From the NCBI RefSeq assembly GCF_001578185.1, contig NZ_CP011008.1:4244001-4308000 (forward strand): 64,000 nt of DNA, read 5' to 3'. Below, piece by piece: positions 16,176 through 25,371 of the stretch; positions within the stretch are counted from its first letter, which is position 1; each line of letters starts with the position of its first letter. The translations under genes and the position numbers were made by a program. Under the pieces are notes generated by a model. That model was given only the letters and a program-made list of their open reading frames with translations, ran no database searches and was not told the DNA's origin. This DNA comes from Peribacillus simplex. GTDB taxonomy: Bacteria; Bacillota; Bacilli; Bacillales; DSM-1321.

Positions 16176-16514
16176 TCATATTACAGATATTTGAGGTTTT
16201 CCTTCTTCTTTATCACTAACCTTTTCAATTTTATCAACAAACATTTGGAAAACCTTTCTCTTTTCTTCCAGCTCTTTTATGGATTCTTTCAATTCGTTCA
16301 ATTTTTGTTCAAAAGGTTTATGATACTGCTCACGGATGTTTCGAATAATTTCATCATTTATAGTGGATTGTACAACTTGTTTAGTAATATTGAATTTATA
16401 GGAATATACCTGAAGGTCACGCTTAACTTCTTCGTACTCTTTTTCTATCCCACTTAGCACACCACTGATTTCTTCATTCCATTCAACTAACGCTTTTTTC
16501 ACATGATCCTCCAA
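16176..16514 (-). CDS. Hypothetical coiled-coil protein
   Basis: 112 residues, almost entirely charged alpha helix with heptad character (about 15-100, for example EKEYEEVKRDLQ and KLNELKESIKELEEKRK). No membrane segment or known family. Two starts fit equally well: TTG at 16514 after GGGGGAG, and a GTG four codons later after GGAGG. It is a single gene. Confidence 0.65.
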   Translation of the reverse strand: MEDHVKKALVEWNEEISGVLSGIEKEYEEVKRDLQVYSYKFNITKQVVQSTINDEIIRNIREQYHKPFEQKLNELKESIKELEEKRKVFQMFVDKIEKVSDKEEGKPQISVI

Positions 16515-16899
16515 CTTTGCTCCCCCTCTTTAACTAACAAAAAATCCATCTCCAGAAAAACTTATTTTATCAAAAGTTCATTTCGGTTTCTTTTCGGCTT
16601 GGTTACTTAACAAATAAGTTTTATTAAAAACAGATAACAGCCTGCAGCGAGTGAGAAACACTTTTTAAAAATCACATAGAATATAGCCTGACATGTCACT
16701 TTAGTCGATAATTTGCGCTTATTTTAAGTGCTATTTTGCACATTCAACCCAGGCTACCTGTATTTTTTAATGACGATAAAGAGGTTTATGTTAACTAACT
16801 TGTTTTTTATTAAAATTGCATATCTATAGGCTAATACCTGACTATAAATTACAAATAATGAAGGTTTATATTACTGAAGCATCGTCACTTTTGTATTAG
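16515..16899. other. Intergenic region, nothing found
   Basis: AT-rich DNA with stops in all frames and no hairpin of note. It precedes the 56-bp inverted repeat at 16900. Confidence 0.4.
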
Positions 16900-16955
16900 G
16901 GGTACAGACACATGCCCATCAAGCTAAGAAAACAGGTCACCCCCGAAACGATAAA
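16900..16955 (+). repeat. 56-bp inverted repeat, left copy
   Basis: Its reverse complement matches 21053-21108 at about 48-49 of 56 positions, including an unbroken run containing GCTTGATGGGCATGTG. The two copies enclose the resolvase relic and both beta-lactamase-like genes, and could be old transposon ends. Confidence 0.65.
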
Positions 16956-17010
16956 GGTTACAATAAGTGCTCACCGAGAAAATGAGTGGAGCAAAAGATG
17001 ATCGCCCAGA

Positions 17011-17088
17011 ACTGGTATGCTAGCTGTTCTTGCAGAGTTTGAGCGTCATATTATTCGTGGAAACCCTCTTTGTAAAGATAATGCGTAA
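17011..17088 (+). pseudogene. Serine recombinase (resolvase) fragment
   Basis: A 25-codon stretch reads GMLAVLAEFERHIIRG and on to a stop. The LAVLAEFER core is the highly conserved segment ahead of the long helix in Tn3-type resolvases and invertases. Nothing else of the gene remains. Confidence 0.6.
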
Positions 17089-17159
17089 ATACAAACAAAA
17101 CCAGCAAAACACCTTTTCTGTGTCGTACTGGTTTTGTTGAAGTCCATCTTGAATTGTAG

Positions 17160-19244
17160 CTAGTTCAACGTGATTACAAATTCCGAGTTCGGCGCTCCAG
17201 CAAATACAACCGTTCCGTTCTTCGGCAGTTTTACTTTGTTATTGCCGCTCACAATGGTAAAATCGACGCATACTCCCTTCTCATCATACACCGCGAACGA
17301 ACCCTTCGATGGCAACGTCACGGTCATCGTTTTCTCGGCTGCCGATTGCGGGATCGTAAACCATTTCGCATGCCCATTTGCTTGCAGCGTAACTTTAGAT
17401 GATTGCCCTACATCAAGTGGTTTTACGTTAGTTCCACTTACGTATAACAACCCGGCCATCTCCATAAATTCATTGCCGCCTTCTGTATAGAAATGGGTTT
17501 CCGTCGTATCACGACCATTCATCACGGGGATCTGGAGCTGATGCGCCGCGGTGTCCGGACCTGTAATTTTTCTGCCATCCCAATAGCCTTCCAGGCCTTC
17601 CTTGCGAGTAATCTGTGTGGTAATAAGTTTCGGTTGTACGAGATATTCAACAGAACTAAATTTCTCGTTCACAAGATAGAACTTGACGCCTTCCCGCTTT
17701 GCCCATGCAGCAGCGGTTTTCTTTGATAGCACGTTTTTTTCTAGTTTCTCAGCTAAATAGTGAGTCATCACACTTTGCCCTAAGCTTGGCTGCGATTTAT
17801 ATGTGCTCTCCCTCAAATAAGTTCTTCCATTCTTTTCGGTCACGAAGTTGAGCTTGGAAGTACCCTTCTCATTAATAAAGCTTCCATCCGCAGTATATAC
17901 ATATTTTTCTTCTCGATTAGATGGTAAGAACAGTTCTCCATTCTTCGTAATTTCAATTTTGAAATGAGTTTCGCTATTGCCATAAAAGCCCGCTTTCTTT
18001 GTCACATCTTGAGGCATCTTGACCTTGACCGGCTTGCCAAAGGATTTGTTCGGCTTGATGTCCTTAATAGTACCGTTCTCTTTAAGCACAGCGAGCAGCA
18101 ATTCAGTCGCCATCAGTTGATTTGTAGAACTCCGTCCACCGGATGACAACACAACTGCTGCCATTTTCTGTTCCGGAAGCACGACCAGTATAGCATGTTG
18201 CAGTGCCGTGTCGCCGCCCTTAGCCAAAGCTTTTATCCCATATTCACTGAATGGGTATAGTTTCACACTATCCCAGCCGAGACCATAGTTAAAAATATTA
18301 TCTCCATCCCCCGGCCACATCCCTTTTTTATATTCCTCTTGCTCCATTGCCTTGACTACTTTATCAGAGAGGATCCCTTTTCCCTGTCCCATAAATAGTT
18401 GTGAGAATCTTACCATATCTTCTGCCGTGGAAGAGATCCCTCCCGTACCAATCACATTCACTGCTTCAATTGGAAGCTGCCCTTGGTACGCCGGAAAATA
18501 AAGTCCAGCCCGCTTCTCGTCTCTCCATTTGTCCTGCGGCGTTTTTGTATGATTCATCTTTAAAGGTTCTGTAAGCCGTTGATGTAGAAATTCTGTAAAG
18601 CTCATACCGCTGACTCTTTCCACTAAAATTTCGGCCAGTGTAAAGCCATCGTTGCAGTATACCGAGAACGAGCCTGGGTCCGCTTTCAGGCTCTGGTTCG
18701 ACAATTGCTGCAACAAGGTATCATGGGCATAGGTATCATTATCGTTAAATAAAAATGCATTACTTAACGTGGAACCTTGCAAGCCAGAGGAGTGATTCAA
18801 CAACATACGCGGTGTAATGCGTTTGTACCGCTCATCTTTCATCTTAAAATCAGGAACATAGTTGACGACAGGAGCATCCAAATCGACTTTTCCTTCGTCG
18901 ACTAATTTCATTACGGCCGCTGTTGCATACATTTTACTGACTGAACCAATCCCGTATAGAGTATCTTTGGTTAACGGCTGTTCCCCTTCCATATCGTTCT
19001 TGCCAGCCTGCCCTGACAAAATAAGTTTGCCATTATCAATTAGCGCATACTGCACGCTAGTCGCCCCATGGGACTTCGTGAGTAGCGCAGCCTTCTCTGC
19101 TGCAATCTTCTTCAGTTCTTGGCTAGCTACTTCTTCAATAGTTACAACTGTAGTCTTACTGTCAGAAAATGCTTTCGCCCCTGTTGGTAGGATCATAGTT
19201 AGCGCTAATATAGCGGCTAACACACCAGTTAGCTTATTTTTCAT
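17160..19244 (-). CDS. Secreted serine beta-lactamase-like hydrolase, 694 residues
   Basis: An exported protein with a signal peptide (about 1-25, ending AKA). A class C beta-lactamase/DD-peptidase fold domain covers about 40-390. The nucleophile motif SVSK (about 101-104), the YCN motif within SFSVYCNDGF (YxN position) and KGGDT at the third-motif site are visible. About 300 extra C-terminal residues form beta-rich domains of unknown role. AAAGGAGG precedes the start. It lies 93 bases downstream of a second hydrolase gene in the same direction, likely one operon. Such proteins act as peptidases or esterases more often than as true beta-lactamases. Confidence 0.85.
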   Translation of the reverse strand: MKNKLTGVLAAILALTMILPTGAKAFSDSKTTVVTIEEVASQELKKIAAEKAALLTKSHGATSVQYALIDNGKLILSGQAGKNDMEGEQPLTKDTLYGIGSVSKMYATAAVMKLVDEGKVDLDAPVVNYVPDFKMKDERYKRITPRMLLNHSSGLQGSTLSNAFLFNDNDTYAHDTLLQQLSNQSLKADPGSFSVYCNDGFTLAEILVERVSGMSFTEFLHQRLTEPLKMNHTKTPQDKWRDEKRAGLYFPAYQGQLPIEAVNVIGTGGISSTAEDMVRFSQLFMGQGKGILSDKVVKAMEQEEYKKGMWPGDGDNIFNYGLGWDSVKLYPFSEYGIKALAKGGDTALQHAILVVLPEQKMAAVVLSSGGRSSTNQLMATELLLAVLKENGTIKDIKPNKSFGKPVKVKMPQDVTKKAGFYGNSETHFKIEITKNGELFLPSNREEKYVYTADGSFINEKGTSKLNFVTEKNGRTYLRESTYKSQPSLGQSVMTHYLAEKLEKNVLSKKTAAAWAKREGVKFYLVNEKFSSVEYLVQPKLITTQITRKEGLEGYWDGRKITGPDTAAHQLQIPVMNGRDTTETHFYTEGGNEFMEMAGLLYVSGTNVKPLDVGQSSKVTLQANGHAKWFTIPQSAAEKTMTVTLPSKGSFAVYDEKGVCVDFTIVSGNNKVKLPKNGTVVFAGAPNSEFVITLN

Positions 19245-19337
19245 GAGGAAATTGCCTCCTTTGATAAGTGATCGATTTCATCATTTATTTGTTTAGCTAT
19301 TAGAATATGATAAAATTTATCCGTTCTTCCTTTTGAC

Positions 19338-20507
19338 CTACTTGCTAAATTCAGCAAGTAAAATATTTTTAAAAGGATTAGGACTGTCAGCGCTACCCAA
19401 ACTGTTCCAATTGACAGCCAACGTATGCTTGCCTCCAAGTGTACCCCCAACAAGAGTAGTAAACCCTAGAATGCCACCTGTGTGTCCCCATATCGAGACA
19501 CCGTTCGGAAGCTTAGTTTCATAGATTCCAAGACCATATCCATCGATTCCTTCTTTTCCTGTAGGGACTGTAGTAAGCATTTGTTTTAGTTGTTGTTCTT
19601 TCAGTAATTTGCCACCGAGCAAGTAAGAGAAGAATTTGTTTAAGTCGTCAGCAGTAGAAATCATATCTCCAGCAGAGCTACCTGCACTTGGGTTATAATA
19701 AGTAACGTCTTTTAGCTCACTTGTTCCGTCTAGTTGGACATATCCACGGGCATGGTTGGTGCCTGGAATAACGCTTGAATTGCCAGGTAGGAATGTATTC
19801 GACAATTCAAGTGGTTCAATAATCCGATTTTCAATCTCTTCCGCATAGCTGTTTCTAGTTACTTTTTCAATAAGAATACCCAGTAATACGTATCCTGTGT
19901 TTGAATAAGACCACCCCTCTCCTGGGTCAAAGTCTGGAGGCAGAGAAACCCCCATCTTCACTAACTCTTCAGCCGTATACGATTTTTTTGTATCCGTAAA
20001 ATCAGCGTCTTTTGACCTTGAGTATTCAGCGATACCACTTGTATGGTTCAATATCTGCCGGATGGTAATCTTGTTACCATCATATCCATTTCCTTGAATG
20101 GCACCAGGCAGCCATTTTTCGATGGAGTCGTCTAGATTCAGGCGGTTCTCTCCAGCTAATTGAAGTACAACTGTTGCGGTGAACGTCTTCGTCACACTGC
20201 CAATGCGAAAGCGAAAATCTGTTTTCATTGGTTTTTTGGTTCTCAGATCCGCAATCCCAGCGGCATAACCCCACGTTTTTCCACGCTCAGAAGTTTTAGC
20301 AAGTATCCCCGGGTATCCAAATTGCAATGTATCCCGCATTGCTTCCTTGACGGAACTACAATCTCGTTGGTTGCTTGTTTGTAATGAACTAGATACATTT
20401 TGAGTGGGCTCTGCTTTTACAATTGAGGTTGGCGTTGTATATAACAGGGAACTTCCAGCTATTAAAAGGGCCAGACTTGCAAATGTAATTTGCCTACGTA
20501 TTTTCAT
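19338..20507 (-). CDS. Secreted D-Ala-D-Ala carboxypeptidase-like serine hydrolase
   Basis: 389 residues with a signal peptide (about 1-32, ending KAE). All three active-site motifs of the R61/class C family are intact: SVTK (about 102-105), YSN within EGWSYSNTGY, and HTG within IWGHTGGILG. Expected outside the cell, acting on peptidoglycan peptides or small amides and esters. GAGGAGAGG precedes the ATG at 20507. It is the first gene of the two-gene unit bounded by the 56-bp inverted repeats. Confidence 0.88.
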   Translation of the reverse strand: MKIRRQITFASLALLIAGSSLLYTTPTSIVKAEPTQNVSSSLQTSNQRDCSSVKEAMRDTLQFGYPGILAKTSERGKTWGYAAGIADLRTKKPMKTDFRFRIGSVTKTFTATVVLQLAGENRLNLDDSIEKWLPGAIQGNGYDGNKITIRQILNHTSGIAEYSRSKDADFTDTKKSYTAEELVKMGVSLPPDFDPGEGWSYSNTGYVLLGILIEKVTRNSYAEEIENRIIEPLELSNTFLPGNSSVIPGTNHARGYVQLDGTSELKDVTYYNPSAGSSAGDMISTADDLNKFFSYLLGGKLLKEQQLKQMLTTVPTGKEGIDGYGLGIYETKLPNGVSIWGHTGGILGFTTLVGGTLGGKHTLAVNWNSLGSADSPNPFKNILLAEFSK

Positions 20508-21052
20508 AAGGCATTCCTCTCCTCTATTAATATTGTATAGGTGGTTGCTTACTGTTCCTTACCTCCTGACAAGGCTTAGGGAAAAGGCCCTCACTCATAT
20601 AGATTAAAGCCCCAGTACAAAGGTATCTATCAATATCAACAATTTGAGCCATTTAAATCTACACCCCTTCTATAACAAAATTATTTAAAGGTATGAAAGC
20701 ATATTATGTATCCTTAGTTATTGCTAGATTAACGCAACATGAGACATACCACCCAACCCATATTTTACCTTATTTATCCATAATATGCATTAAGAAAGAA
20801 TGTAAATTCGAATCATTTCCGTACCCAAACTATTGATCGTCTTTTTCACCAATTATAATTAGATATTTAGAATTTCATTATAAAAAACTGTAAAAAAAAT
20901 AACCAATCCCTTAACATATAGGAAGCGGTTGAAAAATGTGTCTAAACGTACAATTTTCTTTTTTTGATATGGTGACCCTATCGCCAGCAAGCTAAGGTTT
21001 TGAAGTACCCCCAGAACGAAATTTTGGACTTTCTTGTAACTTATAAGCTCAA
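20508..21052. other. Upstream region of the hydrolase operon
   Basis: No convincing gene. A 41-codon ORF on the minus strand (20527-20652) has GGGGTG nine bases before its ATG and could be a leader peptide, but it has no recognisable content. The part after 20930 appears to belong to the repeat that ends at 21108. Confidence 0.35.
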
Positions 21053-21108
21053 TTTATCGTTTTGGGAGTGACCTATTTTCTTGGCTTGATGGGCATGTGG
21101 GTGCACCC
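21053..21108 (-). repeat. 56-bp inverted repeat, right copy
   Basis: Partner of 16900-16955 in opposite orientation; see that entry. Together they bound a segment of about 4.2 kb. Confidence 0.65.
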
Positions 21109-21204
21109 TGTATAGAAAAAGTTCACATTATATTTAAAAGAGGAATTAAAAAGTTTTATTCGTGTCTTAACGTTGTAAATCCACATTTTCCTGACAACAC
21201 TACA

Positions 21205-21246
21205 AAAAATAAAAGAGCTATTCAAATTTAACTAGTTGAATAGATC
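21205..21246 (-). terminator. Terminator of the AtoE-like gene
   Basis: Stem GATCTATTCAA/TTGAATAGCTC with one mismatch, then TTTTATTTTTT on the minus strand. Confidence 0.75.
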
Positions 21247-21299
21247 CTTTATTTTTCATTCATTATCATCCTAAATACTGTCTAATCTAAAAATCCTTT

Positions 21300-22619
21300 T
21301 TAGAAAAACAAGAGTCCTAGTGAAATAACAATACCACTTACAAAAAGAGTCAATACACAGTAACCCATAATATCTTTTGCCTTTAGACCAGCAATAGCAA
21401 GAGCAGGGAGTGCCCAGAATGGTTGGATTAGATTAGTCCATGCATCTCCCCAGGCAACCGCCATAGCCGTTTTTGGAATGGATACATCAAGTGCTGTCGC
21501 TGCATCCAGCATGACAGGCGCTTGAACCGCCCATTGACCTCCACCAGAAGGTATGAAAATATTGACCAATCCTGCACTTAAAAACGCAAATAACGGGAAT
21601 GTAAATTCATTAGATATTGAAACGAAACCATTAGATATAACAGTAGCTAAACCTGATGCTGTCATCATACCCATAATCCCCGCATAAAAAGGGAATTGGA
21701 TGATGATCCCACTAGCTCCTTTTACTGCATTAACCACAGCCTCTAAAAAGTGTTTTGGAGTACCATGAAAGAGAATTCCTAAAAATAAGAATAAGAAATT
21801 AACAATATCAAGATTTAGTTTAAAACCGTTAAGTACAAAATAATAGAAAAGAAAAACAATCCCTAATATCCCAATTGATAGAGAGATAATCCGGCTATTC
21901 TCAAGCCTCTCAGCAGGAGTCAAATCCTCTTTTTCAATAGTAGCTGCCTGGACATCATCCTCTAGGAGAGCAAGATCTACAGTCACTGTTTGTTCCTTTG
22001 AAGGCATCATGAATCGATTAACTAATGGAACGATTATGATTAAAGCTATAACAATAAAAAGATTAAAACTAGAAAATATCGTTTCACTTGTTGGGATAAT
22101 ACCAATTAAATCTTCGGAAAAGTGGCCTGGAGTAGCAATAGTCAATGGAGTTGATCCAGATATTCCACCATGCCAGATGAGAAATCCAGAATAAGCACTC
22201 GCAATTAAAAGGCGATAATCAACATTTTCTACTTTTTTCGCTAATTCTTTAGCGAACAAAGCCCCAATAACAAGTCCGAATCCCCAGTTTATCCAGCTTG
22301 CTACGAGAGAAACGACACTTACAATAATAATTGCCTGACCTGGAGATTTAGCCATAGATGCAAGAGCACCTAATCCCCTTTTAAAAATTCTGCTACTAGC
22401 TAATACATGTCCAGTTACTAAAACAAGAACCATCTGCATAGCAAAAAGAAGCAATCCCCAAAATCCATTTCCCCAATGCTGAGCCATCTGATAAGGCCCG
22501 CTATCGGTGAAAATAAGTCCCAATCCAAACACAACAAAAGTTAAAATAATAACAAATATAAATGGATCGGGTAAATACCTCTGCATAACACGATTAAAAA
22601 AGGCTACCATTACTTTCAA
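21300..22619 (-). CDS. AtoE-type short-chain fatty acid transporter
   Basis: A 439-residue polytopic membrane protein of the AtoE family, with about 11-12 helices. Typical parts are RYLPDPFIFVIILT near the N-terminus, SWINWGFGLVIGAL, GGISGSTPLTIATPGH, the IPSGGGQWAVQAPVM loop and GDAWTNLIQPFWALP. It likely carries short-chain fatty acids across the membrane. The TTG at 22619 is preferred because AAGGAGG lies eight bases before it; the ATG at 22610 is 17 bases away. No catabolic genes adjoin it in this window. Confidence 0.85.
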   Translation of the reverse strand: MKVMVAFFNRVMQRYLPDPFIFVIILTFVVFGLGLIFTDSGPYQMAQHWGNGFWGLLLFAMQMVLVLVTGHVLASSRIFKRGLGALASMAKSPGQAIIIVSVVSLVASWINWGFGLVIGALFAKELAKKVENVDYRLLIASAYSGFLIWHGGISGSTPLTIATPGHFSEDLIGIIPTSETIFSSFNLFIVIALIIIVPLVNRFMMPSKEQTVTVDLALLEDDVQAATIEKEDLTPAERLENSRIISLSIGILGIVFLFYYFVLNGFKLNLDIVNFLFLFLGILFHGTPKHFLEAVVNAVKGASGIIIQFPFYAGIMGMMTASGLATVISNGFVSISNEFTFPLFAFLSAGLVNIFIPSGGGQWAVQAPVMLDAATALDVSIPKTAMAVAWGDAWTNLIQPFWALPALAIAGLKAKDIMGYCVLTLFVSGIVISLGLLFF

Positions 22620-22799
22620 CTTTTTATCCTCCTTTTTAAAATCAGCCCCCTTTGTAATTTCTACAATTATTAACATATTCCTCTATCTATCCGTGAAGCT
22701 CGATTTGCTTCAGGTATAGGTTGTGTTCATTGTGGAAGTAAATCTGTTAAACAGTTGAGAAGTTAAGATGTTAACAGGGTTAGTCCATAGAAAGCAAAA

Positions 22800-22827
22800 A
22801 CGCTCAGAGCCTTTTCACTCTAAGCGT
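22800..22827 (-). terminator. Terminator of the frameshifted gene
   Basis: Stem ACGCTTAGAG/CTCTGAGCGT, one mismatch, followed by TTTTTGC on the minus strand. Confidence 0.7.
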
Positions 22828-22920
22828 CATAATTAAAAGGGACCTTTATTCCATTAAAGCTCCCGATTATTGAATAAAAAAATCAAATAAACAAGGATAA
22901 GATAATTAAAAGCTTTGAGT

Positions 22921-23272
22921 TCAATTTCCAGAAGTGCTAAGAGATAAATAGTCTGTCTGTGAAATAACATCTACTTCTTGTCCATCTTTTTCGTAAACGG
23001 TTAAACTACCTTCTCGCTCTTTTTTCTCCCAACCCCATAGTTTAATGATTGCTTGGTACCTTAAAGGCAGACCATTTTCTTCTGAAGCGGGGCCCCAGTT
23101 ATAAGCTACCAGTTTACTCTTATTAGCTGTTATTTCAGCAGTTTTGGGTACTGGAAACCCCTCGAATTTTTCTGATTCCTCATAAGAAAAAAAAATTATT
23201 AAGGGAATGCAAATTAATAAAGCAGTTAATGCAATTAACCCACCTACTATTTTTTTATTAATCTTTGTTCAT
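22921..23272 (-). pseudogene. Small membrane-anchored protein, start region out of frame
   Basis: From 23262 to TGA 22921-22923 the minus strand is open for 113 codons and reads as a real protein: a transmembrane helix (KIVGGLIALTALLICIPLII), then a soluble domain (FEGFPVPKTAEI...LVAYNWGPASEENGLPLRYQ...WGWEKKEREGSLTVY). The frame has no ATG, GTG or TTG. The ATG at 23272 (AAGG close by, overlapping the upstream TGA) is out of frame and would fit if an A run after it had two more bases. So this is either a frameshift or an unusual ATT start at 23262. Confidence 0.6.
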
Positions 23273-23410
23273 CCTTCCACGTTGTTTTTTATTGAATTCA
23301 AAATCACAACAAAATCTTCTAAATTTCTTTCACCGTTAAACTGCCCTTTTGTTGAATAAGCTTCTGTACATACAATACCATAAAAAGTAAATCCCCCCCT
23401 CCTCTTTTTA
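23269..23410 (-). pseudogene. 3' end of a truncated gene of unknown function
   Basis: The frame ends in FYGIVCTEAYSTKG...NLEDFVVILNSIKNN and its TGA overlaps the ATG of the next gene (ATGA), as in coupled genes. Its 5' end is missing; the remaining part runs straight into the end fragment of the MITE-like repeat at 23415. I do not recognise the family. Confidence 0.4.
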
Positions 23411-23414
23411 TAAG

Positions 23415-23437
23415 CAACAATCCTTACGAAAAGAGCC
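23415..23437 (-). mobile_element. Solo end of the MITE-like element
   Basis: The reverse complement starts GGCTCTTTTCGTAAGGATTG and equals the left terminus of the element at 12910. The rest of the element is absent, and the break coincides with the lost 5' end of the neighbouring gene. Confidence 0.6.
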
Positions 23438-23450
23438 AAAGGAAAAGAAA

Positions 23451-23500
23451 AGCCTTGCAGCTGGCGGATAACCACTCCAGAACTTCTGCAAGGCTTTTTT
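23451..23500. terminator. Strong hairpin terminator
   Basis: Stem AGCCTTGCAG/CTGCAAGGCT with a 25-base loop, followed on the plus strand by TTTTTCTTTT and preceded by an A-rich run. Confidence 0.7.
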
Positions 23501-23668
23501 CTTTTAGGCAGTGCCGAAAATGGGCATGGCTTGCTACTTTGTTTTGAATCGGGTCCTGTTGACTCAAAAGCTTCCGACTAATTATTTTTTAAAACGTTGA
23601 AATATAATCTTATTCAAGGGAGTATATTTCTTAAAAGTCCTAATCATATAATGCTAAGGGGGAAACAA

Positions 23669-24163
23669 ATGAATGACATCTACCCCAATCACAGGGAAGT
23701 TTATCTTGAAGCCATTGATAAAGCCTTAGAAAAAGGTCTAGCTGCTAAAGAAGTCGTCTGTTCTATTACGACAGGTTTTCGAGATATTCCATCCATCCGG
23801 ACTGCACCGGGGCTTAATCCTTACCACGCTTCAGTAGCTGATATTGGCTACGGATTTGATTCAGTACGTGGAACAATCATGAGGATACAACAAGGAGAAT
23901 CCATTTCTCTTGCAAAGGATATGCTTGTGTTTGAACTTGATACACTGCGTATTAGCGAAAAACAATTAAACCCTAATTTTGAACTAGCAATAACAGGTGC
24001 GAAGCCGGATACTTTTTATTTGATTGAACAAAGTAGATATTTAAACCGCCAAATCGCAGAATCAATCAAAGAAGCGATACGTCTCGGCAAAGCCTTTCTT
24101 GGACCTGAATGGAAGATCATTCGTACACGAATCCAGAATATTCAGGCAATCCCGCGTCTATAG
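23669..24163 (+). CDS. Unknown protein, first of a related pair
   Basis: 164 residues, not recognised. The start at 23669 (MNDIYPNHREVY) follows AAGGGGG; the longer frame has no signal. Soluble alpha/beta character. A notable stretch DIGYGFDSVRGTIMRI (about 60-75) matches in pattern the ISYGYAGTRGCIRRAF stretch of the next gene, so the two are probably divergent paralogues forming a complex. The spacing of 18 bases to the next start and a shared terminator indicate an operon. Confidence 0.7.
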   Translation: MNDIYPNHREVYLEAIDKALEKGLAAKEVVCSITTGFRDIPSIRTAPGLNPYHASVADIGYGFDSVRGTIMRIQQGESISLAKDMLVFELDTLRISEKQLNPNFELAITGAKPDTFYLIEQSRYLNRQIAESIKEAIRLGKAFLGPEWKIIRTRIQNIQAIPRL

Positions 24164-24181
24164 GAAGGAGAGAAGAGCATA

Positions 24182-24694
24182 TTGCCTACTTCACAACCCT
24201 TGGAAATAAGTATGGTAGATCACCAACATTTGATGGAATGGTGGAAAACAACGGAGTCAGCTAAAATAGTGGTTCAACATTTAATTTCGTTGATAAGTGA
24301 ACTTCGGTTGCACCCGGAATCCAGTCACGCAGATGGAATGGTTCTTTTTTATCGGGCCGCTTCCGAAATTTCATACGGTTACGCCGGGACACGCGGATGC
24401 ATCCGAAGGGCTTTTACAAGTGAATATTCTTATGCACTCAGGAAAAATATGGTGATGTGTCATAGCTTCGCACAAAAATACTCAGTTGATACGAAAGTTC
24501 TCCTTGAGCGTGTAGCAAAGCAAATCACAGGACCAAACGCCCTCCAATTGGTAGACCGCATGAGGGAAAAATTAATTGAGAATGACGTGATGTTAAGTGA
24601 TATGGCTAAAAGAGCTCAAGCTTTCTTTGGAAAAGAACCCTTCCAGTCCATTCAAATGGAAGTGAAGCAATCCAATACATTGGCAAGAGAATAG
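24182..24694 (+). CDS. Unknown protein, second of a related pair
   Basis: About 170 residues from TTG 24182 (AAGGAG 11 bases before); a later ATG at 24212 is possible. Not recognised. It contains the ISYGYAGTRGCIRRAF stretch and a mostly helical C-terminal half (TKVLLERVAKQITG...DMAKRAQAFFG). It shares the pattern I-x-Y-G-[YF]-x-x-x-R-G-x-I-x-R with the preceding protein. A hairpin terminator follows at 24732. Confidence 0.65.
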   Translation: MPTSQPLEISMVDHQHLMEWWKTTESAKIVVQHLISLISELRLHPESSHADGMVLFYRAASEISYGYAGTRGCIRRAFTSEYSYALRKNMVMCHSFAQKYSVDTKVLLERVAKQITGPNALQLVDRMREKLIENDVMLSDMAKRAQAFFGKEPFQSIQMEVKQSNTLARE

Positions 24695-24731
24695 TCTTAG
24701 GCTACCCAACCCTAACTAAAAAGAAAACGTC

Positions 24732-24780
24732 AAGTAGCCCTAAATTTACTACATGAGTGGTGTATTTTGGGCCTACTTTT
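24732..24780 (+). terminator. Terminator of the unknown gene pair
   Basis: Stem AAGTAGCCCTAAAT with ATTTTGGGCCTACTT (two mismatches), then TTTGTTTG on the plus strand, 40 bases past the last stop. Confidence 0.7.
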
Positions 24781-25038
24781 TGTTTGTTTCATTTTTCACT
24801 CTGCATATAGAAGGTAAATCAGATGACCGCGGCAAAACTTTATCTATCTTTCCTTTATACATTAGATCTATGTTTGGTAGAGATTCAAACAAATAGTGGA
24901 AATAATGATAGGGACTTACAATGTAAATAGCATTAGACCTATAATAATTAAAAATGAAAAAGGAACCTTTTGAGACATTTATCTATCACCTTGGTATAAA
25001 GAATGAGGTGAGAAAGAATAGAACTATTATCAATACTA
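24781..25038. other. Intergenic region, nothing found
   Basis: AT-rich sequence between the end of the plus-strand pair and the end of azlCD; no gene or strong hairpin seen. Confidence 0.4.
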
Positions 25039-25371
25039 TTAAAAAATCGATTGAACCATAATCATGTAGATAATCGTTCCACCCGCAATAGAGAGAAGCA
25101 TCTGTTTCTTCCAAAAGTGAAGCAGAGCTACCGTAACTACTCCAATAAATTCAGGGATACCGTGACTACCGGATAATAGGCTTACATCTTTGAAGCAATA
25201 TATTACTAACAGTCCTAATGTCGCCAAAGGTAACACTTTGCCAAGATACTGAACATATGCTGGTGTGGGTTTACCCGATGGGAAAATAGCGAATGGAAGA
25301 AACCTTGTTAGCATTGTCCCTAAGACCACCATAGCAATCGTGATGATCTGTTGCGTTAAACTCATCATCAT
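25039..25371 (-). CDS. azlD: AzlD-family branched-chain amino acid export subunit
   Basis: A 110-residue membrane protein with four helices (about 8-24, 42-60, 66-84 and 92-108), the size and pattern of AzlD ([32 protein letters not shown]). It forms a pair with AzlC, exporting branched-chain amino acids or their analogues. The ATG overlaps the azlC stop by four bases (ATGA), showing translational coupling; GGGGAGG lies upstream. Confidence 0.88.
   Translation of the reverse strand: MMMSLTQQIITIAMVVLGTMLTRFLPFAIFPSGKPTPAYVQYLGKVLPLATLGLLVIYCFKDVSLLSGSHGIPEFIGVVTVALLHFWKKQMLLSIAGGTIIYMIMVQSIF

Noticed and set aside
22680..22800. Possible riboswitch upstream of the AtoE-like gene
   Set aside because: Only one short hairpin is seen; none of the conserved aptamer cores I know is present.
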